The notes under the pieces were generated by a model. The model had not been told where the DNA came from. It was given only the letters and a program-made list of their open reading frames with translations, and ran no database searches. From Trissonchulus latispiculum (lineage: Eukaryota > Nematoda > Enoplea > Enoplida > Ironidae), in assembly GCA_030248195.1 (NCBI GenBank), contig JASAND010004253.1, positions 1 to 64,000 of the forward strand: 64,000 bases of DNA, given 5' to 3'. The first letter of the stretch is position 1, and each line of letters starts with the position of its first letter. A program made the position numbers and the translations under genes. Below, piece after piece: positions 1-10,944 of the stretch.

Positions 1-289
1 ATACAAATCTGCGCAGCCTTGTTTTAAACGGTAATCGACCATTTTCTCTCAGTCGCTACCGCGAACCCTATGATAAAAATTGTTATATATATACCATGAG
101 CGATTGGGTTTAAAGAAAAAGGATCGATTAAGGATTGTACTAAACAGGAAATGGCGTGAATAACAGCAGGAGCTTCGGAACGCTTTCCAAAACATTGCCC
201 AAATATATCGATAAATGTGGACACTAAAACAAATAAAATTATATATATTATGTACAAAGATAAGGTATATAGCTTTAACTTTACTCTAG
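1..289. other. No recognised feature
   Basis: AT-rich sequence with several short TATATA stretches. A 77-codon open frame on the - strand is rich in hydrophobic residues, but it has no recognisable family signature and no clear splice sites. I see no supported gene here. Confidence 0.5.
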
Positions 290-540
290 CGTCGGCTTTA
301 ACTCAACTGGTGATTGTCTTGAAAATGGAGCAGTATAAAAAGCGGACGCGGAAAGTCCTTCAGACGCGGGGTATAAAAAGCGGACGCACGTACGACGTAT
401 ATACGTATATAAAGTATAAAAAGCGGGCGGGCGTTCATGCGGACTTAGGGTATAAAACGCGGACGCGAAAGCGGGGTATACATCACTTGCGGACGCGGAC
501 GTGAGGTATAAAACGTGGACCCAAAACGGACGCTATAATA
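290..540. repeat. Irregular tandem array of TATAAAA plus GCGGACG words
   Basis: The phrase TATAAAA(A) followed by GCGGACGCG or a variant recurs about six times at uneven spacing (near 335, 371, 415, 449, 475 and 506). Some units also carry short TA expansions. The array is degenerate. It could be an old minisatellite or the subterminal region of a transposon. I see no coding signal. Confidence 0.6.
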
Positions 541-728
541 TCATTTGCTTGCAGTCTAAAGTAATCAGGTTTCATAAAATGATATTTACACATTTTTATT
601 TACACATTACACAAGCACTTCTAATAGACCTTCAGCCAAAAACTTTTGGACGACGTCATAAAATAGCTGCAATAATTTACCATTGAAAGAAACACTCTCA
701 CTTTCACTCGGGTTTCACATATATACGT
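541..728. other. Unassigned spacer
   Basis: AT-rich sequence between the tandem array and the first inverted-repeat element. Nothing recognisable. Confidence 0.4.
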
Positions 729-730
729 AT

Positions 731-2246
731 AGCCATGGGGTGAAAAAAACCCATCCCCTTTTTGGGCGGAAAAACCCACCCGCCTCCTGGGTCATGGGTT
801 GGAGATATGAGCTCCAAAACATAGCAGCAGGAAGCGCGACTCTTTCTTACCTATGTATGCAAAGATCAGGTCATTTGGTTCACTCCTGCTCATTTTATGA
901 CATTTTGAAAATGACAACTACATTTTGGTCCAACCATGCCAAAATTTTGCAAAAGTTTGGACCGATGTAACTTTTGACTGGGTTGGGTTAGAAAAGTTTT
1001 GCAAATATCTGCAATGATGGCAACTCTTCCTCTTTGCACACAGCCAAAATTAGACCGATCCGCTGTACCGTTAGTCTGGCACATTGCCAAACGTGGCGGG
1101 GGAAAAACCCACTTTGGGGGAAAAAACCCACCCAAATTTTTTTGAAAAATTTTTTAACAACTCAACACGGAAAATTAGAGACTATAGCACGGTACTATCG
1201 AGCACGCTGCGTCATCCTATGCGGTCAGATTCGGACAATTTTGCTTACCTGGCTAGCTAGGGGCTAAAAACCTTAAAAGTGCCATTTCGCTGCTGGAGGA
1301 CCCAATACAGGTACAATTGTGGATTTTAACAGCCAATTCTACGTAAAAAACCATTCTCTACACGATAGAATAATAAGTTTTATCAAATTACATCATTTTT
1401 AGCATTTTTCAAAAATTGTCCTATGTTTATGTGTTAAACTTTATGAAACCTGGCCAGTTGATGCAGCATTTTCAAGGGCACAAGAGATCTCAAAAAAAGC
1501 TACTTAGATCGGGTTTTTTGGTTCATACTAACTAAAAAAGGGCTGAATTTTACACTGGAAGTGTCAGAATTGCGATAGAACAATTTTTAAGACCTGTGAG
1601 GGGTGGGTTTATTTTCCCCCCCATTTGGGTTTTTCCCCTGGCATTTTTTTAGTGGGGGGGGGGGGTGGGGGGCCCCCCCCACTTTTCGGTTCCCCCCTCC
1701 ACTTTTCGGAGCCCCCCCCCCACTTTCGCCCCCCCCACTTTTCGGCAAGCCCCCACCCACTTTTTTGGGGGTCGTCCAAAAGTGTCAAAAAATTAGGTTT
1801 TTGAGGTCAAATTTTCAAAAATTTTCTCAATTTTTAGCTAATTTATGGACTTATAAGCTCATTTTAAGCTTAAAAACAGCGATTTTTTGCGTTGTTACCT
1901 TAAAAATGCTAATTTTTCGCTAAAAATTTCGGTATATTTTACATTTGGCTCGCCCCCCCCCCAATTTTCGGAAGCCCCCCCCAACTTCCCCCTCCCGCGG
2001 GGGGGGGGCGAAGCCCCCCCCCCCACTTTCAAAACCCTAAAAAAATGCCAGTTCCCCCCATTGGGTTTTTCCCCCGCTACTTTTTGCATTATACCGCTCT
2101 AACGGTACAACATTGAGAAGTGCAAATAGGCTTAAAAGAAAGTTCTAAGTACGCCAAGTACGATGGTATATAAAGTTCTCAGATACCCCTTATAATAAAA
2201 AAGTTCCAGCCAAAATCCGAAAATGTGGGTTTTTTCCCCCATGGCT
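731..2246. mobile_element. Non-autonomous element with 22-bp terminal inverted repeats
   Basis: The left end reads TATAGCCATGGGGTGAAAAA (727-746). The right end, read in reverse from 2250, gives TATAGCCATGGGGGAAAAAA. Both sides are bounded by TATA or TA, which fits a TA or TATA target duplication. The interior holds long G and C runs (1620-2070) with AT-rich stretches between them and no transposase-like frame. The proline/glycine-rich open frames inside are translations of the G/C runs. About 1.5 kb; superfamily not assigned. Confidence 0.75.
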
Positions 2247-2299
2247 ATAATCTGGGGTTACCCTAAAGTCTGTGCGGTTAGGTCTGGCTTATTATGTCT

Positions 2300-3035
2300 G
2301 GCTTTGTGGGGAAGGTTTTTTTAGGCCATAGCTTAGGCCATGGCCTAAATTCATGAGTCGATGGCCTAAAGAATTTTGGCCGTTGAGGCCATTTGGCCTA
2401 AATTTTTCGACGAAAACCCAGTTGAATTTTATTGATTTATAAGTAAAAACAGTGATTTTCTAAAAAAATTTTCGCGCCTTCGGCGCGAGTTCATACATTT
2501 TTACTTGTATTTCTGGGCTGTGCCAGCCGCCAGCTAGTTACATTGTCTATTTGCACTTATGAATGCGCATTCAAGTTATATATATATAATTTCAGTTTCT
2601 ATTATAAAGATTTCATAGAAGAAATGCTATTTTTTAGTAGTTTAACTATATATTTCTATTAGTTTAATGGCCTTTTTCATTGGTTATCTATATGTATATA
2701 TATACTTCGTACGCTCCTACATGTTTTAATTTTCATTAAAAATTCATTATTAAACTGTCGTGCACTATTATTTCTATGCTAACAAGGTTCTGTTTCTGCC
2801 ATTTTAAGGTAAAAACGTAGTTTTTCTGATGTGGATACTGATGATGACGATTTTTGTTGTTAAACAGCGATTTTTGAATATATAACGCATGAATACATGA
2901 TAACTGTAATTTTAACAATGCGTACAATAACGCGCAACCTAAAAATTAACAAAATTTGGATGGCCTAAATTTTTTGGGTGATGGCCTAAAAAATTTTAGG
3001 CGTTGAGGCCATTTGGCCTAAAGTTCGGTGACCAA
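2300..3035. mobile_element. Element with 70-bp direct repeats of GGCCTAAA words
   Basis: A block of about 70 bp containing GATGGCCTAAA, GTTGAGGCCATTTGGCCTAAA-type words occurs at about 2335-2405 and again in the same orientation at 2950-3022. Outside each block is a T-run or A-run (GGTTTTTTT on the left, AAAAAAACC on the right) that reads as a short inverted repeat. Between them is AT-rich DNA with a GC palindrome at 2473-2487. Probably one non-autonomous element of about 0.73 kb; type unknown. Confidence 0.5.
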
Positions 3036-3039
3036 AAAA

Positions 3040-4330
3040 ACCCTGTTTGTGGGGGGGGGGCTCGAAGTTGCCCTCCATAGTTAAAATGGGGGGCATCACA
3101 TTTTCGAAAATTTTTTTAGGGTATTTTGTATTGCCAAAATCATAGCTTCCCTGGAACTTAGGGTCTGGGGGGGGGGGGTAAATCTTGGGATTTTAGAAGG
3201 GACCTCAGAAATTTCGAATAGCCAAAAATTGGAAAAATTTTTTGAGGCTTGCTTTTAACATAGTTTCACCGGAAATTTTGGTTGGGGGGCAAGCTATATA
3301 TGTAAATTTGGTGGTTGACCACCAAATGGGGTGGTGTGCCCCCACCGAACCCCCCCACCGGCTTTTTTACTGGGGGGGGGGGTGGGTGGGGGGGGGCGCC
3401 CCCCCCACTTTTTTGGGCTTCCCCCTCCCACTCAACATAAGGTGCCCAGAAAATGCCAAATTTTAAGGATTTTTGGTCACAAATTTTCAAAAATTTTCCG
3501 GCCTCGCCGGAATTTTTTGTCAAAAATCGTCTAATTTTGGTACTCAAACTCGATTTTTGAGCAGTTTTTAGCAGTTATATATAGCAGTATATGCAGAAAA
3601 CAGGCTATTTTTACTGCATTTGGAGCGATTTTAGCCCACTTTGGGTCCCCCCCCCTTTGTACCGCCTAGAAAAAGCCCAGACTAGGACCTCGGAAAATCC
3701 AAAAAATGGACTAAAAACGCTAAATTTTCTGTATATATTTTAACTCGTTTTTCATCAAAACAGAGCTTGTTTTTATCGTTTTATGCGTTTTTACACCATT
3801 TTGAAGTGATTTTAACCCATAATTTGAGAACAATTATTCAAAAAGTGCCATTTTGGGCAAACTTTTTGGCTCCAAAAAGGGCCGGGTTTGGAAGTCGCAA
3901 GTTGGGGGAGGGTATGTCGAAAAATCTTGGGAGGGGGCGAAGGGGAGGGTCGAAAATTCTTGGGGCAAAGGGGGTCGAAACTTTTGGAGGGAGCACCCCC
4001 CGCCAACGCCTCCCCCCCCGGTGAAAATATGGTTTTTACGTAACATTTTAGGCCTTTTAGCACCGTTTTAAAGCGATTTTAAGCCAAAATTTGAGAAACA
4101 TTCTTCATAAAGTCACAAAATTTCAAACAATATATAACCATTTTTCAGCCAAAATTAGCTACGTTTTTGGGTCCAAAAATCGTTGGGGGTTCGGGGGGGG
4201 GGGGGTGGGTAGCCGTAGGTTGGGGGAGGGTAAGTAAAAAAGGGGGGTGAAGTTGGTCGAAAATAGGCACTTATTTAGATTGGGGGATTTTTCGCCCTGG
4301 TCTGGTCCCCCTTTTGTCTCTGATTTGGCT
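3040..4330. repeat. Cluster of G/C-run bounded repeat units
   Basis: Stacked fragments of two repeat types. One, at about 3357-3682, has the core also seen near 10.7, 11.4, 17.9, 25.8 and 37.7 kb: a GGTGCCCAGAAAATGCC-like start, a central CCGGC-loop-GCCGG hairpin, then GTTATAGCAGTA and GAAAACAGGCT. Its right end GCCTAGAAAAAGCCCAG matches the ends of the other copies. The second type, about 3650-4300, carries CCTCAGAAATTTCG-like and AAAGCGATTTTAAG-like phrases that recur at 7.8-9.1 kb. No coding content. Confidence 0.65.
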
Positions 4331-4499
4331 GAGAAGTTGCCCCTAGGGTAACTCGAGGTCGCTGATTTAAAAAATCGAATCGAAAGATCACTAGAAACGA
4401 TCGATCAAAGTCTATCAAAAAAATTTTTGTCACCAATTTTCGCGAAAAGTCGTCCCAAGGGTAATTCCGAATCTGCAGTCAAAATTTCGATCCTACTTC

Positions 4500-5990
4500 T
4501 TACTTGTACTTGATCCGACTTCACTGCTGCTTCAGCCATCTGACGGGCGCCGGTCCATACCAATGCGCCTGATCATGCTTCTCCATTGTACCCTATCCAT
4601 TGGTAGGTCCCGGACCACCACCTCCCAAGGAAGCCCAGCGTACCTGTACGGAGTAAGGGTAGTCCACAGATCCTGTTCAACCAATTAACTCCACGATAAG
4701 GGGGGGGGGCGCCCAGGAGGAAACCTCCAGTTTGGTGGAACGGGTTTGAATAGGTTAGTGTAGACAATTCCAGTCTGGTGGGAACGGGGTACATGTCCCA
4801 GCCAGCGAAGCCTGGCTCGTTGTATAACCGTCGACAGGGGACTTCGCTGGTGGCATCTGGTATACAGCTCTTCATTTCGGATGCGGTCGCTTCTTTTAAT
4901 CCCAAGGATGCTGCGGAGGCACTGCCTTTCAAACACCTCCAGCTTTCACATATCACTTCGTTATACAGACCACCTTTCTGATGCATAAAGAAGCACCGGC
5001 AACACGGTGGCATCGAAAATTCCGAGTTTGGTCTTGATGGATATCTGGCGTTTAGACCACAGGCATTTGTAGAGTGTAGAGATCTAAATATTGTGGTTGC
5101 TTTGCCAATTCTGATAGTTATTTCAGCATCCAGATTGGCATTGGCGTTAATGCCTAAGTGGGAAAAGTTGTCAACTCCTTCCACTACGGAACCGTTTATA
5201 TACCACCACATTGCTTTCCATGAGGTCGAAGCCCTTTGGACGGACTATATACTTTACACTTTGCAGCGTTCAAGAGCTGGGCTTATTCTAGTGGGGGGGG
5301 GGGGGGGGGGGTGGGGGGCCCCCCCGTAAACACCCTGCCCCCCCAAAAATCGTCCCCCCCCAAAAATCGCCCCCCCTTCAAAAATTTTCCGGCTTCACCG
5401 GAGATTTTTACTCATTTTTTGTCTTTTTTAACACTAAATCTGCTTATTTTTGCAATAAAAATCAACTTTTACAGTACATGCCAGAAAAATAGCGCTATTT
5501 TTAGCATATTTTTAGAAAAATTTTTCGCCCCCCCCCAAAATTCCTTGCCCCTCGGACCTTTGGGGGGGCCCCCCCAAGAAAAAATCCCTAGAATAAGCCC
5601 AGAAGAACAGGCCAACCAATCTGTCCCAACCATCAACACCGTCCGTTTGTTGTTGCAAATTTGCTTCAGGTTCAGACTCTGCCAGGATAACCACATCGTC
5701 AGCATACTCAAGGCCTGCGAGCACGGTGTCTGCAGCGGTCTCCAGACCATCGTCAGGAAGGACTGCGTGGTGCATGACCCAATCGACGACATGAAGGAAC
5801 AAGATGGGGGATAGCACGTCGCCTTGGCGGACGCCCGCAGATATCGTAAATTCAGATATTAAATTTCCATCAACTCTGACCTGACATGTAGACATGTTAT
5901 ACTTACCGACGACGATTTGTATCAGTTTGTCAGGTATGCCAGCTAGTCTCAGCAGGCTCCGGGATCCGAGCCGCCAAATCGAGTTATTGA
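4500..5990 (-). pseudogene. Decayed non-LTR retrotransposon fragment (RT to C-terminus)
   Basis: On the - strand, translated pieces in several frames give reverse transcriptase motifs: GVRQGDVLSPILF, then LEYADDVVILAE with the YADD catalytic pair (about 5640-5895), then a C-terminal part with VEGVDNFSHLG, ITIRIGKA, FERQCLRSILGI and RARLRWLGHV (about 4690-5210). This order is typical of APE-type LINE reverse transcriptases. The frame is broken by single-base shifts and by an insertion at about 5284-5601, and the N-terminal endonuclease half is missing. Clade not assigned. The copy is clearly dead. Confidence 0.8.
5284..5601. mobile_element. 318-bp G/C-run element inserted in the LINE fragment
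   Basis: The ends are CTGGGCTTATTCTAG and its exact reverse complement CTAGAATAAGCCCAG. They flank long G and C runs and an AT-rich core with a CCGG-CTTC-CCGG hairpin. Flanking AAGAG on the left and AAGAA on the right suggest a 5-bp target duplication with one change. The insertion splits the RT reading frame just after the YADD block, so it is younger than the LINE fragment. Confidence 0.75.
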
Positions 5991-6289
5991 CGAATATATT
6001 TGAAAAATTGAAAAAAATCGATTGTCGCAGGCAAACGATAGATTTTTTTGAAATTTCAACAGTAGATTCGGAGTCATCGCTCCCGAATTATATACCCGTG
6101 CGACGACTTTTCGCTAAAAATGGTGACAAAAATTTTTTGATCGATTTTTATCGATTGATTCTAGTGATCGATCGATAGATAGGTTTTTAAAATCAGCGAC
6201 CTCAATTTAGTCTAGGCGCAACAGCCACATCGGAGACAACAAATTTTTTCGAACCATAAGGGGGGGCAAGGCGAAAAAAGGGTCAGGGC

Positions 6290-6560
6290 CCTTTTTAGAC
6301 CCCCCCAAACCCCCCAACATGTTTCTGAGTCCAGAATAAGGTCAATATTGAGTCTAGAAGTCCATAAACCGTCATAACCGTGTATATATATATTTCTCGC
6401 GATAATAAACACGTTAAGCCGAAAATTTGGACTTTTTTGAAAAATTTTGCAAAATTTGCCCTAAAAATGCCCAATTTTTGGCCAAGGCGCGACTACCCCC
6501 CCCCGCAGTTGGGGCCCCCAAAAATTTCTGGGAGGATTGGAAAAATGGCTGGGGGGATTA
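6290..6560. repeat. G/C-run repeat, copy in + orientation
   Basis: This stretch (CATGTTTCTGAGTCC, AAGTCCATAAACCGT, ATAATAAACAC, AAATTTGGACTT, then CCAATTTTTGGCCAA) is present in reverse complement at about 9170-9610. The two copies are strongly diverged. This copy has a longer TATATATATA where the other has TATGTAT. Confidence 0.65.
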
Positions 6561-7195
6561 CCCCCCCCCCAACCTCCTCCTCCACCCATTACACCTATGG
6601 GAATGAAACCCCAAAGTTCTGGGGGGGGGGGGGTGAGCACTATATATACAGGGTGGGAAGTTTAAAATGAGGCAATTGGACAGGAAAACAGAAAGAATTT
6701 GGCTAATTTCGTAAAAATTTATAATGAATGTACAACAAATCTTTAACGTTGTTAAACCGCGGTAAAATCATGGTAATATTTACATTTACAATGATTTTAC
6801 AATGGGATTTAAACGCTGTAAAAACGAAATACAACCATTGTAAATTCACTGGAGGTGGTTGGTGGGAAGTTATTATAAGTTCCCTCCTCAGGATTGACAC
6901 ACATAGAAGGTACGGGGTGGGGTGTGTGTACCCCTCTCCCCAAATGTAGGCGTCGCCGACCCTGCCCTCGAAAATATTTTTTGCTACGTATATACCTCTC
7001 CCGCCAAATCGGCCTTCGACCGACCCCCCACACTAAAAAAATCAACCCCCTATCCAAATTTTTAAAAATTGTTAGCCAAAAAACGAAATTTCTCAGAGAA
7101 CTAGCGCAAAATTGCTAAAATTCGTTTAATTACCTTAAAAACTCGCTACTATATAACTACTGAAAATTGAGAAAATTTTGCAGGTTTTTAACATA
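6561..7195. other. Low-complexity intergenic DNA
   Basis: Contains two G runs, a stretch of degenerate ATTGTAAA-type words (about 6715-6855) like the array at 11.7-12.1 kb, and AT-rich DNA with C runs. No supported gene. Confidence 0.5.
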
Positions 7196-7266
7196 AAACC
7201 GATTTTTCGTCCCCCCCCCCCAGAATTCGGACCTCAGAAATTTCGATAAATGGCCTAAAAACGCAT

Positions 7267-7753
7267 AAATCTAGCCCCTGTCTAGCCTGTAGCAGAGAGC
7301 ATCAAAATTAGTCTCAATTCCACGAATGTTAGTAAGCCAGAGCAGTAATCCTCTTCCAGCATCAAGCTCACCTCCCCGTCGCCGGTTTATAGATGAACTG
7401 TCATAAGAGGCAGAGAGACTGTTCCGAGTGTCAGTAGTGATACGGTCTGTTCGTTCGGTTGTAGTAGCGAAATTAAGGGCCCAGACGGCGGAAGGGCAGC
7501 TAACCCCCACCAGGGAGAGACAAGAAAACTACACCGTAGCGGGCTGCCATTGGACCGTACCAAGGATGGTTGGCCCCAGCTAACCCAAGGAGCAGAAGAG
7601 GTACCAGGCCTGCTCGACGCGGCGCAGGCTCACATCGACCTCCCTCTTTTTAGTTGAATGGCTGTTTGACAGGAGGTCGCCACATCCCCCAACGTTCCTC
7701 CTCCCCTGCCCGCTGGCAGGGACGCCGGGCTTACGACCGGTATCGAGCGGAGT
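7267..7753. repeat. 487-bp dispersed repeat, copy 1
   Basis: Begins AAATCTAGCCCCTG and ends GTATCGAGCGGAGT. A copy in the same orientation at 15,978-16,464 is nearly identical; I see one difference, AACGTTCC here against AACATTCC there. On the - strand both encode the same 79-codon frame ending in [18 protein letters not shown]. That phrase loosely resembles the start of a LINE endonuclease domain, but the match is weak. Roughly 70-bp direct repeats flank this copy (7196-7265 and 7790-7860). Confidence 0.85.
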
Positions 7754-7789
7754 TTTTTTTTCGATTTTTCGAATTTTTTTCGTTTTTCG

Positions 7790-8740
7790 AAACCGATTTT
7801 TCGTCCCCCCCCCCCAGAATTCGGACCTCAGAAATTTCGATAAATGGCCTAAAAACGCAAAATTTTCTGTATTTTAACGCTTTTTTCGTCAAAACAAGGC
7901 TTGTTCTTATCGTTTTTGGCGCTTTTGCACCGTTTTAAAGCGATTTTAAGTCAAAATTTTAGAAAAAGTTTTCAAAAAATGACCATTTTCGGCCAAATTT
8001 GGCTAACTTTTTGGGCCCGAAAATCGCTGGGGGGGTTCGGGGGGTAGCCGAAAGTTGGGGGAGGGCAAGTCAAAAATTCTGGGGGGGGGGGGGGTAAAAT
8101 CATAGTTTCCCTGGAACTTTGGGTCTGGGGGGTAAATCTTGGCGACCTCCGAAATGTGATGGGTGATACCCCCCCAACTCCCCCCCAGAATTAGGACCTC
8201 AGAAATTTCGAAAAATGGCCAAAAAATGCAAAATTTTCTGTAATTTAGCCCTTTTTTCATCAAAATATATAAGGCTTGTTTTGACAGTTTTAGGTGTTTC
8301 TGCACCGGTTTAAAGCGATTTTAGGTCAAAATTTTAGAAAAATATTTCAAAAAATGACCATTTTTCGACCAAATTAAGCTAACTTTTTGGGTCAAAAAAT
8401 CGTTGGGGGGGGTTAGGGGTAGCCAAAAGTTGGGGGAGAGTAAGTAAAACAAATCTGGGGGGGGCTAAATTTGTCCCCCAACTTTCGGCTTTCCCCACCC
8501 AACCCCCCCCCCGGGCTCCTTCTTTCTGGAGCCAAAACGTTTAGCTTTTGCCCAAAAATGGTCATTTTTTGAAAAATTTTTCCCAAATTTTGACTTAAAA
8601 TCGCATTAAAACCGCGTATAAACGCCTAAAACTGTCAAAACAAGCCTTGTTTTCACGGAAAAAGCGTTAAAATACAGAAAATTTTGCGTTTTTAGGCCAT
8701 TTATCGAAATTTCTGAGGTCCGAATTCTGGGGGGAGTTGG
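7790..8740. repeat. Foldback of G/C-run repeat units
   Basis: The block 7815-8035 (CAGAATTCGGACCTCAG, GCAAAATTTTCTGTATTTTAACGC, AAAGCGATTTTAAGTCAAAATTT) recurs in reverse complement at about 8520-8735. A second, direct, more diverged copy lies at 8165-8400. The arms can pair over about 220 bp. No reading frame is conserved between the copies, so the short open frames here are not genes. Confidence 0.7.
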
Positions 8741-10048
8741 GGATGCCCCCCATTACATTTCGCGGGTCGAGCACCAAATTTCCAGAGCTTACCCCTGCCC
8801 CAACCAAAATTTCCGGTGCTACTATGCCCCCAATTAGTTTCCCTGGAACTTTGGGTCTGGGGGGGCTAAATCTTGGAAGGTTGGTGGTCGAACCAAGAAA
8901 TGTGATGGGGTTACCACCCCCGCCCCCCCAATATTCGGACCTCAGAAATTTCAAAAAATGGCTAAAAAATGCAAAATTTTCCGTAATTTGTCCCTTTTTC
9001 CTTCAAAATAAATAAGGCCTGTTTTTAACGTTTTAGGTGTTTTTGCACCGTTTACCGTTTTAAAGCAATTTTAAGTCAAAAATTTTAGAAAAATTTTCCA
9101 AAAAATGACTTCTTTTTGGCCAAATTTAGCTAACTTTTTGGTTCCAAAAATCGCTGGGGGGCATTAGGTGTTTGGGGGGGGGTAGTAACCCAAAATTTTT
9201 GGGGGCCCCTGCCCCCCCCCCGGGAGGGGTCGGTTCGGTAGTCGCGCCGAAGGCGCGAAAACTTGGTCAAAAATTGGGTAAATGGGGGTTTTTTAGGGTA
9301 AATTCTGCAAAATTCTTCAAAGAAGTCCAAATTTTTGGCATAAAGTGTTTATTATGGCGATACATACAAGTTTTTAACGGTTTTATGGACTTTCTGGCTC
9401 AATGTTGACCTTATTTTAGACTTAGAAACATGTTGCCAATCAAGTTTCAAGTTTAAAACCCCTGTCTAATGTCAAAATTACTTCATGGTTGAATGTTTTT
9501 TGGCATTAGCAATGGCTGAAAATGCGATTTTTGACATAAAAATAGAAATTTTTTGGGGGAGGTTTGGGGGGGGGGTCGTGGGGGGGTCTAAAAAGGGCCC
9601 CCCAAATTCTGGGGGAGGGGGGCCCCCCAACCCCAATCCCCGTAACACCTATGGGGGGGGGGGTTCGGGGGGCGGTAACCGAAAGCTGGGGCAGGGTAAA
9701 ATTGGCCAAAAATTTTGGAAGGGAATAACCCCCAACCCCCAAAGGATACTATGCCCCCAAATCGACTTTTTTCTACCCCCCCCTCCCCCTTTTTTGGCAG
9801 ACCCCTCTCCCCTTATATAGGTGTGTTAGGGAGGGATGGGGGGACCCATCAAAATGATAAATTTTCGCGACCCCCCGCTCCAGATTTTCTGATTTTTGCT
9901 ACCACCACTACTACCACTACCCCCCAGATTTATGACCACCGGCAAAAAAATCGGAAATTTAGGGCGTCCCCCACCCCCCGTCGGAACCCCACCCCCCCCC
10001 CCAAAATCCGACCACAGGATACTTTAGGGGGGAGGAACCCCCTAAACT
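8741..10048. repeat. G/C-run repeat cluster, including the inverted copy of the 6.3-kb unit
   Basis: Contains a further copy of the CCTCAGAAATTTC core near 8940. The reverse-complement partner of the 6.3-kb repeat lies at about 9170-9610, with the hairpin CGCGCC-GAA-GGCGCG at 9243-9257. Many G and C runs of seven or more occur here. No gene is supported. Confidence 0.6.
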
Positions 10049-10944
10049 GTATTATACTGGGTTTTCTTTGTTGGGGGGGGGCGGGGGGGACCCCCCCCCC
10101 ACTTTTTGGGTTCCCCCCCCCATAGGTGTACCTTGAGAAATCGTTGGGGGAGGGGGTAGCCGAAATTAGGGTGGGTGGGGTCAGCCGTTCTGAGGTGGGG
10201 TGGGGTCCTTAAAAATCGAATTTGGGGGGGGGGGTAAAAAATTTTTTGGTCAAAAATTCAGAAAAAGTTTGCAAATTTGCTAAAAAAGCGTTATTTCCAA
10301 CTAAAAATCAACAATATTTCTTCATTTTTGCTCATTTGTTGGAAAAAACTTGGATTTTTTGCAAAAATTTCGAATTTTTCCAAAAAATTTCGGATTTTTA
10401 CTAATTTCGAGGCAAAATTTTCAAAATTTTGAGGGTGGGGTCTGGCAAATTTGGGTGGGTGGGGTCTGGGATTTGGCCATTTGGGGGTGGGGTCTGCCTC
10501 CAAAATTTCGAGGGTGGGGTCGGCACTTTTCCATTTGGGGGAGGGGTTCCCCCACCCCCCCCCCCCCCCAGGGACCCCCTTGGGCCCCCCCAGTCGACCC
10601 CCCGCCCACTCGGTCCCCCCCCCACCGTTGTGGGCTTCCACGCCCCCCTCACTATAAGGTGCCCAGAAAATGCCGAATTGTTAGGATTTTTGGTCAAAAT
10701 TTTGAAACATTTTCCGGCTTCGCCGGAATTTTTTGGTTAAAAATCGTGTATTTTGGTACTAAATATTGATTTTTGTGCACTTTTTAGCTTAGATGTAGCA
10801 GTATTATACGTAGAAAACACGCAATTTTCACCGCATTTTTAGCATTTTTAGCCCATTTTATTCCCCCCACCCACTTTTGGTCTTCCACCCCCCCCACAAG
10901 TGGGGGGGATCCCCCCACTTTTTTTGGGCTAGAGAAAACCCAGT
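10049..10944. mobile_element. G/C-run element with CTGGGTTTTCT ends and TTATA flanks
   Basis: The left end is CTGGGTTTTCTTTG. The right end read in reverse is CTGGGTTTTCTCTAG. TTATA lies immediately outside both ends, which fits a 5-bp (or TATA) target duplication. The interior is composite: G/C runs, degenerate GGGGTCTG(C/G) repeats at 10,430-10,530, and a full copy of the GGTGCCCAGAAAATGCC core with the hairpin CCGGC-TTC-GCCGG at 10,714-10,726. No transposase. Confidence 0.7.

Larger units (their letters stand above)
4333..6224. mobile_element. Inverted-repeat element carrying a LINE fragment
   Basis: Arms of about 150 bp face each other. The left arm, from about 4333, contains GAGGTCGCTGATTT, GATCACTAGAA and TTTTTGTCACCA. 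The right arm, ending near 6224, contains the same words in reverse complement and the same order. Both outer ends read GTTGC-x-CCTAG. About 1.4 kb of LINE-derived sequence interrupts the arms, and a G/C-run element interrupts that in turn, so the interval shows three insertion levels. Confidence 0.75.

Noticed and set aside
24..257. 77-codon hydrophobic frame on the - strand
   Set aside because: No recognised family, no splice context, AT-rich composition; membrane-like character is expected from this base composition.
1603..1923. Proline/glycine-rich open frames over G/C runs here and at about 3.3, 3.8, 9.5, 9.7, 10.3-10.8 and 17.8 kb
   Set aside because: They are translations of homopolymer G and C runs in repeat units. 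Frames are not conserved between copies of the same repeat.
7271..7510. Conserved 79-codon gene in the 487-bp repeat
   Set aside because: The frame is identical in both copies only because the DNA is; no independent evidence of coding. Resemblance to a LINE endonuclease start is too weak.
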